From NCBI GenBank assembly GCA_964596165.1, contig CAZQTW010000002.1, forward strand, positions 121,484 to 185,483: a stretch of 64,000 nt of DNA. The letters run 5' to 3'. The translations under genes and the position numbers were made by a program. The stretch comes from CAYUQT01 sp964596165 (GTDB lineage Bacteria; Planctomycetota; Phycisphaerae; UBA1845; JAFGLZ01). Positions 35,706-44,340 of the stretch are shown here, in pieces (position 1 is the stretch's first letter; each line of letters starts with the position of its first letter). A model generated the notes under the pieces. The model ran no database searches and was not told the DNA's origin. It saw nothing but the letters and a program-made list of their open reading frames with translations.

Positions 35706-36659
35706 ATGGGTAGGGTATTTGCAGTCGGACTGACCGTCGTATCGCTCGCTTCAAGCGGGGCGATGGCCGGCATGATCTACGACGTCCCAGTAACGTTCGA
35801 TCCCAGTGTCAGCAGCGCATCGCTGAACCTGGGTGTCTACGCAGGCGGGTCGGTTTCGTATTCGGTTCAGGGTTACGCGTGGAACTGGGTCCAAGGCAAG
35901 TTCGTCCCGAACGGCGATCCGATCGCCGGAAGCTGGAACCCGCATGCCGACTGGGGCACGCACAGGCAGATTTCGAACCCGGGCGGAAATGCGAAGCTGG
36001 AATTCGACGTACCGACGCTGGCGAACGACAAGCTCGAAGACCTGTACGTCGATATCAAGGGCAATGCCGATTGGTCGGTCAATGAGTCGTGGAGCGGGTC
36101 GCTGGCGGTCATCCCAGGCGTCTTTGAGATCGGCTTTGACCTGAGCGGCAGCGCGGGCATTGACGCGCTCTACTGGCAGATGACGCCCGGCCAGCCGGCC
36201 AACGGCATCATCGATCCCGACGGGTCGGTCGGTGGCCTCCTCAGCGGGTCCATCGGCGCCAATTTCAAGGTGAAGCTCGGCGCCCTGCCGTGGATGAGCG
36301 TGTGGAACCCGTCGTACAGTCTCGATCTGCCGATCGGCATCGACGCCCAGTTGACCGGTGCGCTCAACCTGACCGACCTGAATCCGGACGTCGGCGTGAA
36401 CGTCAATGCTTCGTTGCCGTCGTGGAGCCCGGCCTCATTCAGCGAAGGAAACAGTTGGAGCGGTAGCACTTACATCGCACCCTTCGTCCCGTATTACACC
36501 ATCAACGTGAGCTGGGGGATCGGCGCGGGTGTCGAGATCGAGACGCCGCGTGTCGATCTGAACGGGACGATCGAGAACATCATCCCGGAGCCCATCAGCC
36601 TGGCCGTCTTCGGGCTTGGTGGCGGCATGCTGACGCTGCTCCGGCGACGGAGCCGCTGA
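35706..36659 (+). CDS. PEP-CTERM sorting-domain protein
   Basis: A 317-residue exported protein; the start at 35706 follows AAAGGAG. The signal peptide is MGRVFAVGLTVVSLASSGAM. The mature part is beta-rich with many Gly, Ser, Asn and Trp. The C-terminus is a classic PEP-CTERM signal: IIPEPISLAVFGLGGGMLTL, then LRRRSR, a PEP motif, a membrane span and a basic cluster. Such proteins are cut by exosortase and sent to the cell surface or exopolysaccharide matrix. No catalytic motif is seen; a structural surface role is likely. Confidence 0.88.
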   Translation: MGRVFAVGLTVVSLASSGAMAGMIYDVPVTFDPSVSSASLNLGVYAGGSVSYSVQGYAWNWVQGKFVPNGDPIAGSWNPHADWGTHRQISNPGGNAKLEFDVPTLANDKLEDLYVDIKGNADWSVNESWSGSLAVIPGVFEIGFDLSGSAGIDALYWQMTPGQPANGIIDPDGSVGGLLSGSIGANFKVKLGALPWMSVWNPSYSLDLPIGIDAQLTGALNLTDLNPDVGVNVNASLPSWSPASFSEGNSWSGSTYIAPFVPYYTINVSWGIGAGVEIETPRVDLNGTIENIIPEPISLAVFGLGGGMLTLLRRRSR

Positions 36660-36900
36660 CGAGTCGACAATCCTGGCCGCGGTTCCCGCGGCGACCTTCA
36701 GCCCATGGGCGCGGCACTCCGGTGATCCCGGTCGCCGCGCCCGCATTATTGCCATTCGATCAAATCTCGATCACGCATGCCGAACGGCTGGCGTGCGGCA
36801 ATCTCCTTGTCCAGCAACTCCAGATACGCTTGCCTCTCTTCCGCACAAGATGCGAAGGCGAAAACGATCGCCGGATGGGGGGAAAGCCCCCTCACAGAGC
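36660..36900. other. Region with a possible gene remnant on the minus strand
   Basis: Between the PEP-CTERM gene and the first stem-loop repeat. On the minus strand 36746-36870 reads IVFAFASCAEERQAYLELLD, then KEIAARQPFGMRDRDLIEWQ and a stop. This is coding-like and may be the 3' end of a lost gene, but it has no start and no family I recognise. Confidence 0.3.
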
Positions 36901-36964
36901 GGGGCCGTCTCGGCCCGGACCACCGGGGCAACACGCCTCGGTTCTATATGAGCACGGGTTCACT
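36901..36964. repeat. 64-base stem-loop repeat, copy 1
   Basis: Matches the copy at 37761-37824 at 54 of 64 positions without gaps. The shared core is CGGACCACCGGGGCAACACG. In copy 2, CCGGGGC pairs with GCCCCGG in the core, and CCGGACC with GGTCCGG nearby. The two copies lie 860 bases apart and bracket the toxin-antitoxin pair. Confidence 0.75.
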
Positions 36965-36984
36965 TCTAGAATATGATCAGTGGT

Positions 36985-37017
36985 CGACTGCCTGATAGGC
37001 ATCAATATGTCTATAAT
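36985..37017 (+). promoter_or_regulatory. Promoter and operator of the VapBC-like pair
   Basis: A perfect TATAAT at 37012-37017 lies only 14 bases before the antitoxin ATG at 37032, implying a nearly leaderless mRNA. About 15 bases upstream, TGCCTGATAGGCA is an inverted repeat (TGCCT, AGGCA) placed over the -35 region, a likely autoregulatory operator. The -35 itself is poor. Confidence 0.55.
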
Positions 37018-37031
37018 GTATGTTATTATGC

Positions 37032-37286
37032 ATGAGAACCACACTTGACATTGACGAGGCCTTGCTGCGCCGGGCTAAGGAGTTGGCGGCACGGACCAAC
37101 CGTCCACTGCGGGCGATTGTCGAGGATGCACTGCGGGAGTCGCTAGCCCGCACCGTCAAGCACCACAAGCCGCAGCGCGTCAAGCTTGTGGTTTCGACTC
37201 AGCCACCCGGGACATGCCCTGGCGTAGACCTCGACAATTCGGCGGCACTGCTGGACTTGATGGAGCATGGCAATGCTCCTGCCTGA
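37032..37286 (+). CDS. Ribbon-helix-helix antitoxin (VapB-like)
   Basis: An 84-residue protein. MRTTLDIDEALLRRAKELAA, then RTNRPLRAIVEDALRESLAR, is the VapB-type ribbon-helix-helix domain that binds DNA as a dimer. The C-terminal half should bind the toxin. Its end overlaps the toxin start by 20 bases. There is almost no leader between the -10 element and the ATG. Confidence 0.85.
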   Translation: MRTTLDIDEALLRRAKELAARTNRPLRAIVEDALRESLARTVKHHKPQRVKLVVSTQPPGTCPGVDLDNSAALLDLMEHGNAPA

Positions 37287-37707
37287 TGTGAACGTGCTCG
37301 TCTATGCCTTTCGCCGCGACCACGCACGACATGCCGACTATCGTGAATGGCTCGAGGAGTTGATCAACGGTGCCGAGGCATATGGCATGTCGGATACAGT
37401 ACTAAGCGGTTTCGTTCGCATCGTGACTCACCCCCGAATCTTCCGGCATCCCGACACCATCGAGTCGGCCCTCCAGTTCGCGGATCAGCTCCGCGAACGG
37501 CCCCAGTGCGTGATGATCGCACCGGGCTCGCGACACTGGGGCATTTTCAGCGACCTTTGCCGGCGCGCACAAGCGAAGGGAAATTGGGTTCCCGACGCCT
37601 ACCTGGCCGCCCTGGCCATCGAGAGCGGATGCGAATGGATCACCACCGACCGCGACTATGCCCGTTTCCCCGGTCTGAGGTGGCGTCATCCGCTCGAACC
37701 GGTCTAA
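37267..37707 (+). CDS. PIN-domain toxin (VapC-like)
   Basis: A 146-residue PIN protein. MAMLLPDVNVLVYAFRRDHA holds the first Asp, RIVTHPRIFRHP a block typical of the VapC subgroup first noted in mycobacteria and Planctomycetota, and NWVPDAYLAALAIESG with WITTDRDYARFPGLRW the later acidic residues. Expected RNA cleavage is blocked by the antitoxin encoded just upstream. An in-frame ATG two codons on (MLLPDVN) is an alternative start. Confidence 0.88.
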   Translation: MAMLLPDVNVLVYAFRRDHARHADYREWLEELINGAEAYGMSDTVLSGFVRIVTHPRIFRHPDTIESALQFADQLRERPQCVMIAPGSRHWGIFSDLCRRAQAKGNWVPDAYLAALAIESGCEWITTDRDYARFPGLRWRHPLEPV

Positions 37708-37760
37708 CGAACGCCTGCAGCCACAAAACTCCGGCTCTCTTCGCAGGTAGCCGCTGAGTC

Positions 37761-37824
37761 CGGGCCGTTCTGGTCCGGACCACCGGGGCAACACGCCCCG
37801 GCTCTGTATGAGCATGGCTTCACT
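37761..37824. repeat. 64-base stem-loop repeat, copy 2
   Basis: Second copy of the element at 36901-36964, same orientation and length. It lies in the 220-base gap after the toxin gene. Read on the minus strand its core CCGGGGC...GCCCCGG folds into a tight hairpin. No other gene is supported between 37708 and 37927. Confidence 0.75.
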
Positions 37825-37927
37825 CGCTAATTCGTCACGCGCTGCGGGGCCGCTCAACGGACGCCGTGCTTGCATGTGACGTTGTGGCCGATGAGAATTC
37901 GTACCCAATTGCGCGAGGAACCGAAAC

Positions 37928-39217
37928 ATGAATAGAGGAAGACCGGCAGTCTATGCAGTGATCGCAATCCTCGGACACACCAAGTGCTTCGGTCAGTCGA
38001 CGTCCATGCCGTGGGCGACGAACAAACCCATCGTCAGCGTCAAGAAGGAGCTGTACGAAAAGCACCCCAGGCCGGAGTGCGCGCCGTGTCTGCGAGAGTG
38101 CTATGTCGGGCCGAAGTTGGAACGATGGCAGATCCACGCCTTCCAGTCGGTCAGTGACGTCTGGCACGAGGTGAACGAACGGTTCTCCAGCGACAATGGC
38201 CGCACGTGGTCGGAGTACAGGCCTGTTCCCAATGCCAACAGAACACTGAAAGGCGTCTTGGTCCAGGAGGGCGGCGGCGCCCGGCTGTATAACGCCGAAG
38301 CAGGCGTCCTTCTTGAAGCCTGGGTCCGAGTAATGCGGTCCGGACCCGTCTACAACAGCTACTCTTACTACCACATCTCCCGCGATTATGGGCGCACCTG
38401 GACCGCCTTGAAGCAGCTCCGCTACGAGCCCGGAGACGACTTCGACCCCGAGAACCCCCTCAAGGCCGGCTACCGCATGAAAAACCAAGGCACCCCCACG
38501 GACATCATCCGCCACAGCAACGGGACGGTCTTGGTGTGCCTCGGTCACGCCAACGCGCCCGACGACCCCGACAACGACAAACGCCCGGAGAAGGCCGGTG
38601 CGATGTGCTTCATCGGCCGGTGGAATGCCGACAAGCAAGACTATGATTGGACCGCCGGCAATCGGATCTTTGGCTCGCCGAAGATTACCTCTCGCGGAAT
38701 GGCCGAGCCCGTCATCGCGGAGCTGAAGGACGGGCGGGTGCTCATGCTGCTCCGCGGCTCCGACACCCCGCAAACGCCGGGACGACGGTGGTACGCCGTC
38801 TCGTCGGACGCCGGCAAGACGTTCAGCGAGATTCGGGAACTCAAGTACGACGAGGGCTCGTCGTTCTACACCCCCTCGACCATGTGTGGCCTCATCCGCC
38901 ATAGCGTGACGGGCAAGCTGTACTACGTCGGCAACATCTCACCGACGCCACCGAAGGGCAATTGGCCACGGCACCCGCTGATCATCGCGGAGGTGGAGGA
39001 AAAGACGCCGGCCCTGCGGCGAAACACGGTAACCGTCATCGATGATCGTCGGCCCGAACAGTCCGACCACATCCAGTTCTCAAACTTCTCGCTCCTGGAG
39101 GACCGGGAGACGCACGACTTGGAGCTGCTGATCACGCTTTACGGCGAGCATCCGGGCCAACACTGGGCCACGGCCGACTGTTACAAGTACTGGCTGAGGC
39201 TATTGCCGAGCCCGTAG
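37928..39217 (+). CDS. Sialidase-like BNR/Asp-box protein
   Basis: A 429-residue protein with a signal-like N-terminus (AVYAVIAILGHTKCFG). Three Asp-box motifs are visible: SSDNGRTWSEYR, SRDYGRTWTALK and SSDAGKTFSEIR. GRVLMLLRGSDTPQTPGRRW and SFYTPSTMCGLIRH fit the six-bladed sialidase-fold propeller. Such Planctomycetota proteins are called exo-alpha-sialidase family, but true sialidase activity is not implied: the arginine triad cannot be confirmed by eye. Likely periplasmic. A pair of stem-loops follows the stop. Confidence 0.75.
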   Translation: MNRGRPAVYAVIAILGHTKCFGQSTSMPWATNKPIVSVKKELYEKHPRPECAPCLRECYVGPKLERWQIHAFQSVSDVWHEVNERFSSDNGRTWSEYRPVPNANRTLKGVLVQEGGGARLYNAEAGVLLEAWVRVMRSGPVYNSYSYYHISRDYGRTWTALKQLRYEPGDDFDPENPLKAGYRMKNQGTPTDIIRHSNGTVLVCLGHANAPDDPDNDKRPEKAGAMCFIGRWNADKQDYDWTAGNRIFGSPKITSRGMAEPVIAELKDGRVLMLLRGSDTPQTPGRRWYAVSSDAGKTFSEIRELKYDEGSSFYTPSTMCGLIRHSVTGKLYYVGNISPTPPKGNWPRHPLIIAEVEEKTPALRRNTVTVIDDRRPEQSDHIQFSNFSLLEDRETHDLELLITLYGEHPGQHWATADCYKYWLRLLPSP

Positions 39218-39220
39218 CGG

Positions 39221-39278
39221 CCTGCACCTTGCAGGTCGGACTGCAACGGCCGGCAAGTGCGCCGACCGCTGCGGTCGG
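39221..39278. terminator. Tandem stem-loops after the sialidase-like gene
   Basis: CCTGCA/TGCAGG (39221-39235) and CCGACCG/CGGTCGG (39262-39278), each with a three-base loop, begin four bases after the stop. There is no T-tract. They may terminate or stabilise the mRNA, or be a copy of an intergenic repeat. Confidence 0.5.
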
Positions 39279-39384
39279 ACAATAAAGCCGGCCGTGACGG
39301 GTGATCATGGGTTGCCTTGGAATACCGCCCGGTGATGATCGCCGGTGCGGTCGCCCTACTGCCTCGACATCATGGGAGCCCGCC

Positions 39385-40935
39385 ATGGGAACAGCACGAC
39401 GCAGCATTCTTGCCATTGTCGTTGCACGTCTCTTGACCGCCGTCTCGGTCTCGGCCGAGATCCTGCCGGGCAGACACGTCGACCGTAGCCTTTACCCCAA
39501 GGCCTACGGCGTGCTCGACAATGAATGGTTGCTCTACCCGATGGATACAGCCGATTGGCCTGTGAAAGTCGACCGATCGCGACAGCTCTTCGTCGACGAC
39601 TACCTGATCGCCAAGGCGGAGAACATCGAGCGGGAGGTCCACGCACCAAAGAAACACGCGTCGAATCCGCTGTTGAGGCCGGAGAAGCCATGGGAAGGGA
39701 CGGGGCTCGTATTTCAGATTGTCTTGCGCGACGAGACGACGAAGAAGTTTCGGATGTGGTATGCGGCCTTTGGCCATTACAAGCTCCCGTCAGGATTGGA
39801 CACGCGGTTTCCGACCTGCTACGCCGAATCGGATGATGGCCTCAAATGGAGCCGCCCCGAACTGGGCCTGCTCGAATTCAACGGCTCGAAGGCAAACAAC
39901 ATCGTCATTCACGCCGGAAACCCGTATGGTCTGATGTTCGAACCGAACGACCCCGACCCCAATCGCCGCTACAAGGCCGTCGTCTGGCACGAACCGAAAT
40001 ACGTGCCGCGCGAAGGGTACTTTCTGTACACCAGCCCCGACGGCATCCGATGGACCCGCGCTCGTGAGGCGCCGCTGGCGCTCAGCTCCATGGGCTACAC
40101 GATGCCGCAGAGCGGGATCGGGGACACCAGCGTCTTTCGTTGGGACCGCCACCTCGGCAAATACGTCGGCGACGTGAAATTCATCCTCCCCGGTCGGTTC
40201 CGAACCCGCGGCATCATGGAGAGCGACGACCTGATCCACTGGACCCGGCCGCGGATGACGTTGTACCCCGACGCGCTGGATGAAGCTGATTCACAGATCT
40301 ATGGGCACCTGGGATTCTGCTACGAAAGCATGTGGATCGGTTTCCTGCGGATGTACCACGACAAACGCACCGGCTGGAAGCAGACAACGGTGGAACTGAC
40401 CGCCAGCCGCGACGGCGGCCATTGGACGCGCGTCGGCAAGCGAGAGGAGTTCATGCCGTTGGGCAAGCCCGGCGAATGGGATGCGGACTATCACGACCCA
40501 AGCTGGGACCCGATTCTCGTGGGCGACGAGTTGTGGATCTACTATCGAAGCTGTAATCGCGATCCCGGGCCCAAGAACCCCAAGGTCGGCCACGCGATCG
40601 GACTGGCGACACTGCGCCGCGACGGATTCGTCTCGCTGAACGGCGGCGAGCAACCGGCGACCGTCATCACACGGCCGCTGACGATGCCGGGCAGGTCGCT
40701 GTTCGTGAACGCGGAAGTTGCCGACGGTGGCTGGGTCAAGGTAGCGGCGCTGTCCGAAGACCGTCGGCCGATCGTACAACACACGATCGACGAGTGCACG
40801 GCGCTGACCAAGGGTTCGACGCGCGAGCGGATCACTTGGCGGGAGACGAAGGAGCTACCGCTCGCCGACCGCGAGCATGTCTGCTTGATGTTCCGGCTCA
40901 AGCAGGCCAAGCTGTATTCGTTCTGGATGGAGTAG
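39385..40935 (+). CDS. Exported propeller protein of the RQLFVDD type, paralogue
   Basis: A 516-residue protein starting at 39385 (MGTARRSILAIVVARLLTAV), with a signal peptide ending near SAE. VDRSRQLFVDDYLIAKAENI aligns with the protein at 33737, as do KFRMWYAAFGHYKLP, CYAESDDGLKWSRPELGLLE, YFLYTSPDGIRWTRARE and the C-terminal sandwich (PGRSLFVNAEVADGGWVKVA). It looks like a GH32/GH43-type propeller with a beta-sandwich. The activity is unknown. It sits between a sialidase-like gene and a CoA-transferase gene. Confidence 0.72.
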   Translation: MGTARRSILAIVVARLLTAVSVSAEILPGRHVDRSLYPKAYGVLDNEWLLYPMDTADWPVKVDRSRQLFVDDYLIAKAENIEREVHAPKKHASNPLLRPEKPWEGTGLVFQIVLRDETTKKFRMWYAAFGHYKLPSGLDTRFPTCYAESDDGLKWSRPELGLLEFNGSKANNIVIHAGNPYGLMFEPNDPDPNRRYKAVVWHEPKYVPREGYFLYTSPDGIRWTRAREAPLALSSMGYTMPQSGIGDTSVFRWDRHLGKYVGDVKFILPGRFRTRGIMESDDLIHWTRPRMTLYPDALDEADSQIYGHLGFCYESMWIGFLRMYHDKRTGWKQTTVELTASRDGGHWTRVGKREEFMPLGKPGEWDADYHDPSWDPILVGDELWIYYRSCNRDPGPKNPKVGHAIGLATLRRDGFVSLNGGEQPATVITRPLTMPGRSLFVNAEVADGGWVKVAALSEDRRPIVQHTIDECTALTKGSTRERITWRETKELPLADREHVCLMFRLKQAKLYSFWME

Positions 40936-41068
40936 TATCCGTTCCCGCGGCGGAATGTCCTGAAGCAATTGGGCATAGCACGACCACAGGCCGTTCCGTT
41001 GTAGACTGCCCGGTCAAACGTGCGAATAAGTCATTCGATCAACCATTGAGACTCTGAGGAGCAAACTG

Positions 41069-42613
41069 GTGAGCCGACCACGGGATGGCAAACTGTGCAC
41101 GGCCGACACGGCCGTCGAGCTCATCAAGGACGGACAAACGGTCGCGTCCGGAGGCTTTGTGGGCGCCGCGCACCCCGAAGCACTGACGGCAGCCGTGGAA
41201 CGACGCTTTATCCGGACGGGCAAACCCAGGGATTTGACGGTCGTATACGGCGCCGGCCAGGGGGACGGCAAGATGCGCGGTGCGAATCACTTCGCGCACG
41301 AAGGGTTGGTCAGACGCGTCATCGGTGGCCACTGGGGCCTGGCACCCAAGCTCGGCAAGCTGGCCGTCGACGGGTTGATCGAGGCCTACAACTTTCCACA
41401 AGGTGTCATCTGTCAACTCTTCCGCGACATCGCGGCCCGGCGGCCGGGATGCATCACCCACATCGGACTGGACACCTTCGTGGACCCGGCGATGCGAGGC
41501 GGACGCCTGAACGATCGGACGCCGCCCGGTCCGGTCGAACGGGTCGAGTTGGGCGGCAAGACGTGGCTCTGGTACAAGTCGTTCCCGATTCACGTCGGCC
41601 TAATCCGAGCGACGGCCGCCGATCCGCTGGGCAATCTCGTGATGGACAAGGAGGCGATCTTCGGCGAAGTGCTTCCGATCGCCCAGGCCGCCCACAATTA
41701 CGGCGGCGTGGTCATCGCCCAGGTACGCGAACTGCTCGACGCACCGGCCGATCCGCAACGCGTGCGGGTTCCCGGCGTGCTCGTGGACCGAATCGTCGTG
41801 GCTGAGGCGCACGAGCACGAGCAGACGTTCGCAGGTCAATTCAGCCCGACGTTCTGCATGGCCCAGCCGGCCGGTACGGCCATGCGCTCGATCCTGGACC
41901 CGTTACCCATGGATGAGCGACGGATCATCGCGGCCAGGGCGTGCGATGAGATTCCGCACGGCGCCATCGTCAACCTGGGCATCGGCATGCCGGAAGGCAT
42001 CGCCCGGATCGCCGCCGAACGTGGGTGGCTGGACCGATTCACGCTGACGGTGGAGAGCGGTCCGATCGGCGGGATTCCGGCGGGCGGCCTGAGCTTCGGG
42101 GCGTCCGTCTATCCGCACGCCATCGTCGACCAGCCCGCCCAGTTTGATTTCTATGACGGCGGTGGACTGGACTTCGCGGCGCTCGGCGCGGCCCAGATCG
42201 ACCCCCGCGGAAACGTGAATGTGTCCAAGGTCGGCGCGAAGGTGGCGGGCGTCGGTGGCTTCGTCAACATCACCCAATCGGCCAAGCGGCTCGTCTTCTG
42301 CGGAACCTTCACGGCCGGGGGACTGGGGGTAAGAGTGGAAGACGGAAAGCTCCGTATCGCCAGCGAGGGCCGGATTCGCAAGTTTGTCACAGAGTTGGAA
42401 CAGCGGTCGTTCAGTGCAGACCGGGCTCGAAAGGGCCGCCAGCCTGTCCTCTATATCACCGAACGGGCGGTCTTCAGACTCGTCGAGGAAGGAATCGAAC
42501 TGATCGAGGTCGCCCCCGGCATCGACATACAGACACAAGTACTCGACCTGATGGACTTCACACCCATCGTTCGCAAGGTGCAATCGATGCCTGGGCACTT
42601 GTTCGAGTCGTAG
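41069..42613 (+). CDS. Fused two-domain CoA-transferase (family I, propionate/acetate type)
   Basis: A 514-residue cytosolic enzyme with a GTG start behind GAGGAG. The N-terminal half is the alpha-type domain (ELIKDGQTVASGGFVGAAHP) and the C-terminal half the beta-type domain (HGAIVNLGIGMPEGIARIAA). The catalytic Glu is in TLTVESGPIGGIPAGG near residue 328, followed by FDFYDGGGLDFAALGAAQID. Enzymes of this layout (propionate CoA-transferase, YdiF) move CoA between short-chain acids. May act with the phosphate acyltransferase at 8.4 kb in short-chain acid metabolism; this link is only inferred. Confidence 0.88.
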   Translation: MSRPRDGKLCTADTAVELIKDGQTVASGGFVGAAHPEALTAAVERRFIRTGKPRDLTVVYGAGQGDGKMRGANHFAHEGLVRRVIGGHWGLAPKLGKLAVDGLIEAYNFPQGVICQLFRDIAARRPGCITHIGLDTFVDPAMRGGRLNDRTPPGPVERVELGGKTWLWYKSFPIHVGLIRATAADPLGNLVMDKEAIFGEVLPIAQAAHNYGGVVIAQVRELLDAPADPQRVRVPGVLVDRIVVAEAHEHEQTFAGQFSPTFCMAQPAGTAMRSILDPLPMDERRIIAARACDEIPHGAIVNLGIGMPEGIARIAAERGWLDRFTLTVESGPIGGIPAGGLSFGASVYPHAIVDQPAQFDFYDGGGLDFAALGAAQIDPRGNVNVSKVGAKVAGVGGFVNITQSAKRLVFCGTFTAGGLGVRVEDGKLRIASEGRIRKFVTELEQRSFSADRARKGRQPVLYITERAVFRLVEEGIELIEVAPGIDIQTQVLDLMDFTPIVRKVQSMPGHLFES

Positions 42614-42689
42614 CCGGTCGATATCCTCCGACACAGTTGGCCATCCGGACCGGCGACGACGAAGGAAAGCCGCGAGCTCTTTCTTCCGC

Positions 42690-43127
42690 TTACCAGAACC
42701 GTTCAACCGACAGACCGAGAACCTCCGCGCCTTCCGCCATGACGCGGTCGGCGGTCGCCAGGACCTCCGCAGCGTGTTCCCTCGCGATCAGCAGATGAAT
42801 CGCATCCAACGTGCGAAGCGGGGCATCCGACAGCACCGACAGGAGATTCACGGCGCCCGTTGCCCATTCGGAAGGAAGCGCGTGACAAATGAGAAACCGT
42901 TGACGCATGTCTTCCTGAAACGTCGAGAAGACCTGGTTCTCTATCTCCGCTGTAATGCTTCGCTCGCGTCTCCGCCGAGCGAGGAGGCTGCGCATCTCCA
43001 CAACGGTCAGGTCGCTGATCGCAACAGGACCGTGTTCCCGGATGTAGGCCTCGACATCCTCGGAGCGAGCTTCATTGAGGTACCATTTGGCCAGGGCACT
43101 CGTGTCGCAGTAAATCGTGGGCGTCAT
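42690..43127 (-). CDS. PIN-domain toxin (VapC-like)
   Basis: A 145-residue PIN protein: TIYCDTSALAKWYLNEARSE holds the first Asp, LTVVEMRSLLARRRRE the conserved Glu, and LRTLDAIHLLIAREH with VLATADRVMAEGAEVLGL the C-terminal acidic residues. The start overlaps the antitoxin stop (ATGA). Expected to cleave RNA unless bound by the antitoxin. Confidence 0.88.
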   Translation of the reverse strand: MTPTIYCDTSALAKWYLNEARSEDVEAYIREHGPVAISDLTVVEMRSLLARRRRERSITAEIENQVFSTFQEDMRQRFLICHALPSEWATGAVNLLSVLSDAPLRTLDAIHLLIAREHAAEVLATADRVMAEGAEVLGLSVERFW

Positions 43128-43351
43128 CGGGCGTCTCGGTCCGCGCGAATCAGCTTCTCACTGCCGGTTCGCATACGGCGCATCTTGCCGCGCAGCGTCT
43201 TGTGCGAAGGGATCGGTCGTCGCTTCCCAAGACCGATCACCCGTGCAATGGCCTGCCCGCGACGGGTGATGGTTACTTCGCCTTCAACCGCCAGCAACCG
43301 GTCCAATTGCGACATCGCCTGCCGCGCCTCTCGAATGGATAGCTTCTTCAT
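43124..43351 (-). CDS. Phd-like antitoxin
   Basis: A 75-residue basic protein: MKKLSIREARQAMSQLDRLL, then GEVTITRRGQAIARVIGL, is the Phd/YefM DNA-binding core. The tail is rich in Arg and Lys. GAGGAGG lies close upstream of the ATG. It is coupled to the toxin gene, and the palindrome at 43408-43421 is the probable operator. Confidence 0.85.
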   Translation of the reverse strand: MKKLSIREARQAMSQLDRLLAVEGEVTITRRGQAIARVIGLGKRRPIPSHKTLRGKMRRMRTGSEKLIRADRDAR

Positions 43352-43407
43352 CGCGCGACCTCCTCGCGGTCAAACCCACGTGCAAAGGTGACCCTGTGCC
43401 ACATCAC

Positions 43408-43421
43408 GATACACTTGTATC
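43408..43421. promoter_or_regulatory. Palindromic operator of the Phd-PIN pair
   Basis: GATACA and TGTATC pair around two bases, 57 bases upstream of the antitoxin start. The placement near the expected promoter fits autoregulation. No other gene is supported between 43352 and 43580. Confidence 0.55.
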
Positions 43422-43580
43422 ACATTGGACCATCGACCTGCAAGCGGAAAGCAACAGAGGCAGAGAGAAAGAACAGGCGTTGGACGCCAGACCGTGAAAG
43501 GGGGAGCATGCGTCCAGCCCGGGGCATGACTGAAGGCACGAGGTGGTGCGCGCGCGGCAGGTCACGGCGCAGAGCACGGT

Positions 43581-44108
43581 TCAAGCATCGCCTAACGCTC
43601 CTTCCAGCCTTTCAACGAGGGAATCGTGCTGCGCATCAGTGGTCTCGCCTGCCCCTCCGGCACGATCTTCCTCTGCATCATGATCGCTACGCATTTCTCG
43701 ATCATCTGATCCATGGTCATCGTGGGGTCTGCGAACTTGCCGTCCCGGTAGCAGTAGGCGCAATATCCACCGGTGACAATGCGATTCGTCCGCACAGTAG
43801 CAGCCGACCGAGAAGTTCACGTGGTGCGAGAGAGCCGCGAGCAGGTCGAGCGTCTTGCTGACATCCGGAGCCGCCATCTCGGCACGGTACTTCCTTACAA
43901 AAGCAGCCCACTCGCGATCCGTCGTGGCCTTCAGCGCGAGCGTGACCGTTTCCGCCCTGGGCGCCAGATTGGGAAACCGCACGTCGTACCAGTCCTGCGA
44001 GGCGTGCTCGCTCTTCGGAACGCCGCGGGGCGGATGCCTCACGGTCCCGATCCGCACACCTTCACCGCGAATTCTCTTAGTACCGAGACGAACAATGCGC
44101 ACGGTCAT
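43581..44108 (-). CDS. DUF488 family protein with lost and replaced C-terminus
   Basis: From 44108 the frame gives a typical DUF488 protein: TVRIVRLGTKRI, GVRIGTVRHPPRGVPKSEHA, WYDVRFPNLAPRAETVTLAL, AALSHHVNFSVGCYCADESH, then CHRW. Family proteins normally end just after this Cys-rich CHR block. Here the frame continues about 60 residues of His/Asp/Glu-rich sequence that is out-of-frame reading of a zinc-ribbon gene (43592-43777). The DUF488 domain is nearly complete. The tail is an artefact of a deletion that fused two genes. Function of DUF488 is unknown. Confidence 0.75.
   Translation of the reverse strand: MTVRIVRLGTKRIRGEGVRIGTVRHPPRGVPKSEHASQDWYDVRFPNLAPRAETVTLALKATTDREWAAFVRKYRAEMAAPDVSKTLDLLAALSHHVNFSVGCYCADESHCHRWILRLLLPGRQVRRPHDDHGSDDREMRSDHDAEEDRAGGAGETTDAQHDSLVERLEGALGDA
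43592..43777 (-). pseudogene. C-terminal remnant of a putative zinc-ribbon domain protein
   Basis: In another frame of the minus strand, TGGYCAYCYRDGKFADPTMT, then MDQMIEKCVAIMMQRK and LMRSTIPSLKGWKER, reproduces the C-terminal half of small putative zinc-ribbon proteins (CxYCYxDGKF...MIExC...LP.LKRWK). The N-terminal Cys half is absent and is replaced by the DUF488 sequence. The gene therefore has no start of its own. Confidence 0.75.
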
Positions 44109-44176
44109 GCGAGATGCCTCCGCAGTGTAATATGGCAGGCGAATCCCGCGCCGGACAATTCACACACACGTACGGT

Positions 44177-44340
44177 TCATGTCGTGGCGACGAAGCCCGA
44201 TGGCGTCAGCGTCTGAACAATCTTCGCGCCTCGCTCGAACTGCCCCTTGTCCAAGGTCACCAGCTCGGCCGCGAACAGCGATGCGGTCGCCACATATACG
44301 GCGTCGGCCCCGCGCAATCTGTGTTGCGTCGCGATTCTTT
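44177..44340 (-). pseudogene. C-terminal remnant of a PIN-domain toxin
   Basis: Behind an in-frame stop, the minus strand reads HRLRGADAVYVATASLFAAE, then LVTLDKGQFERGAKIVQTLT and GFVATT to a stop. This is the last third of a VapC-type PIN domain, including the GADA block that carries an active-site Asp. The front of the gene and its antitoxin are absent. Nothing is supported in the 280 bases between here and the MazF-like gene. Confidence 0.75.
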
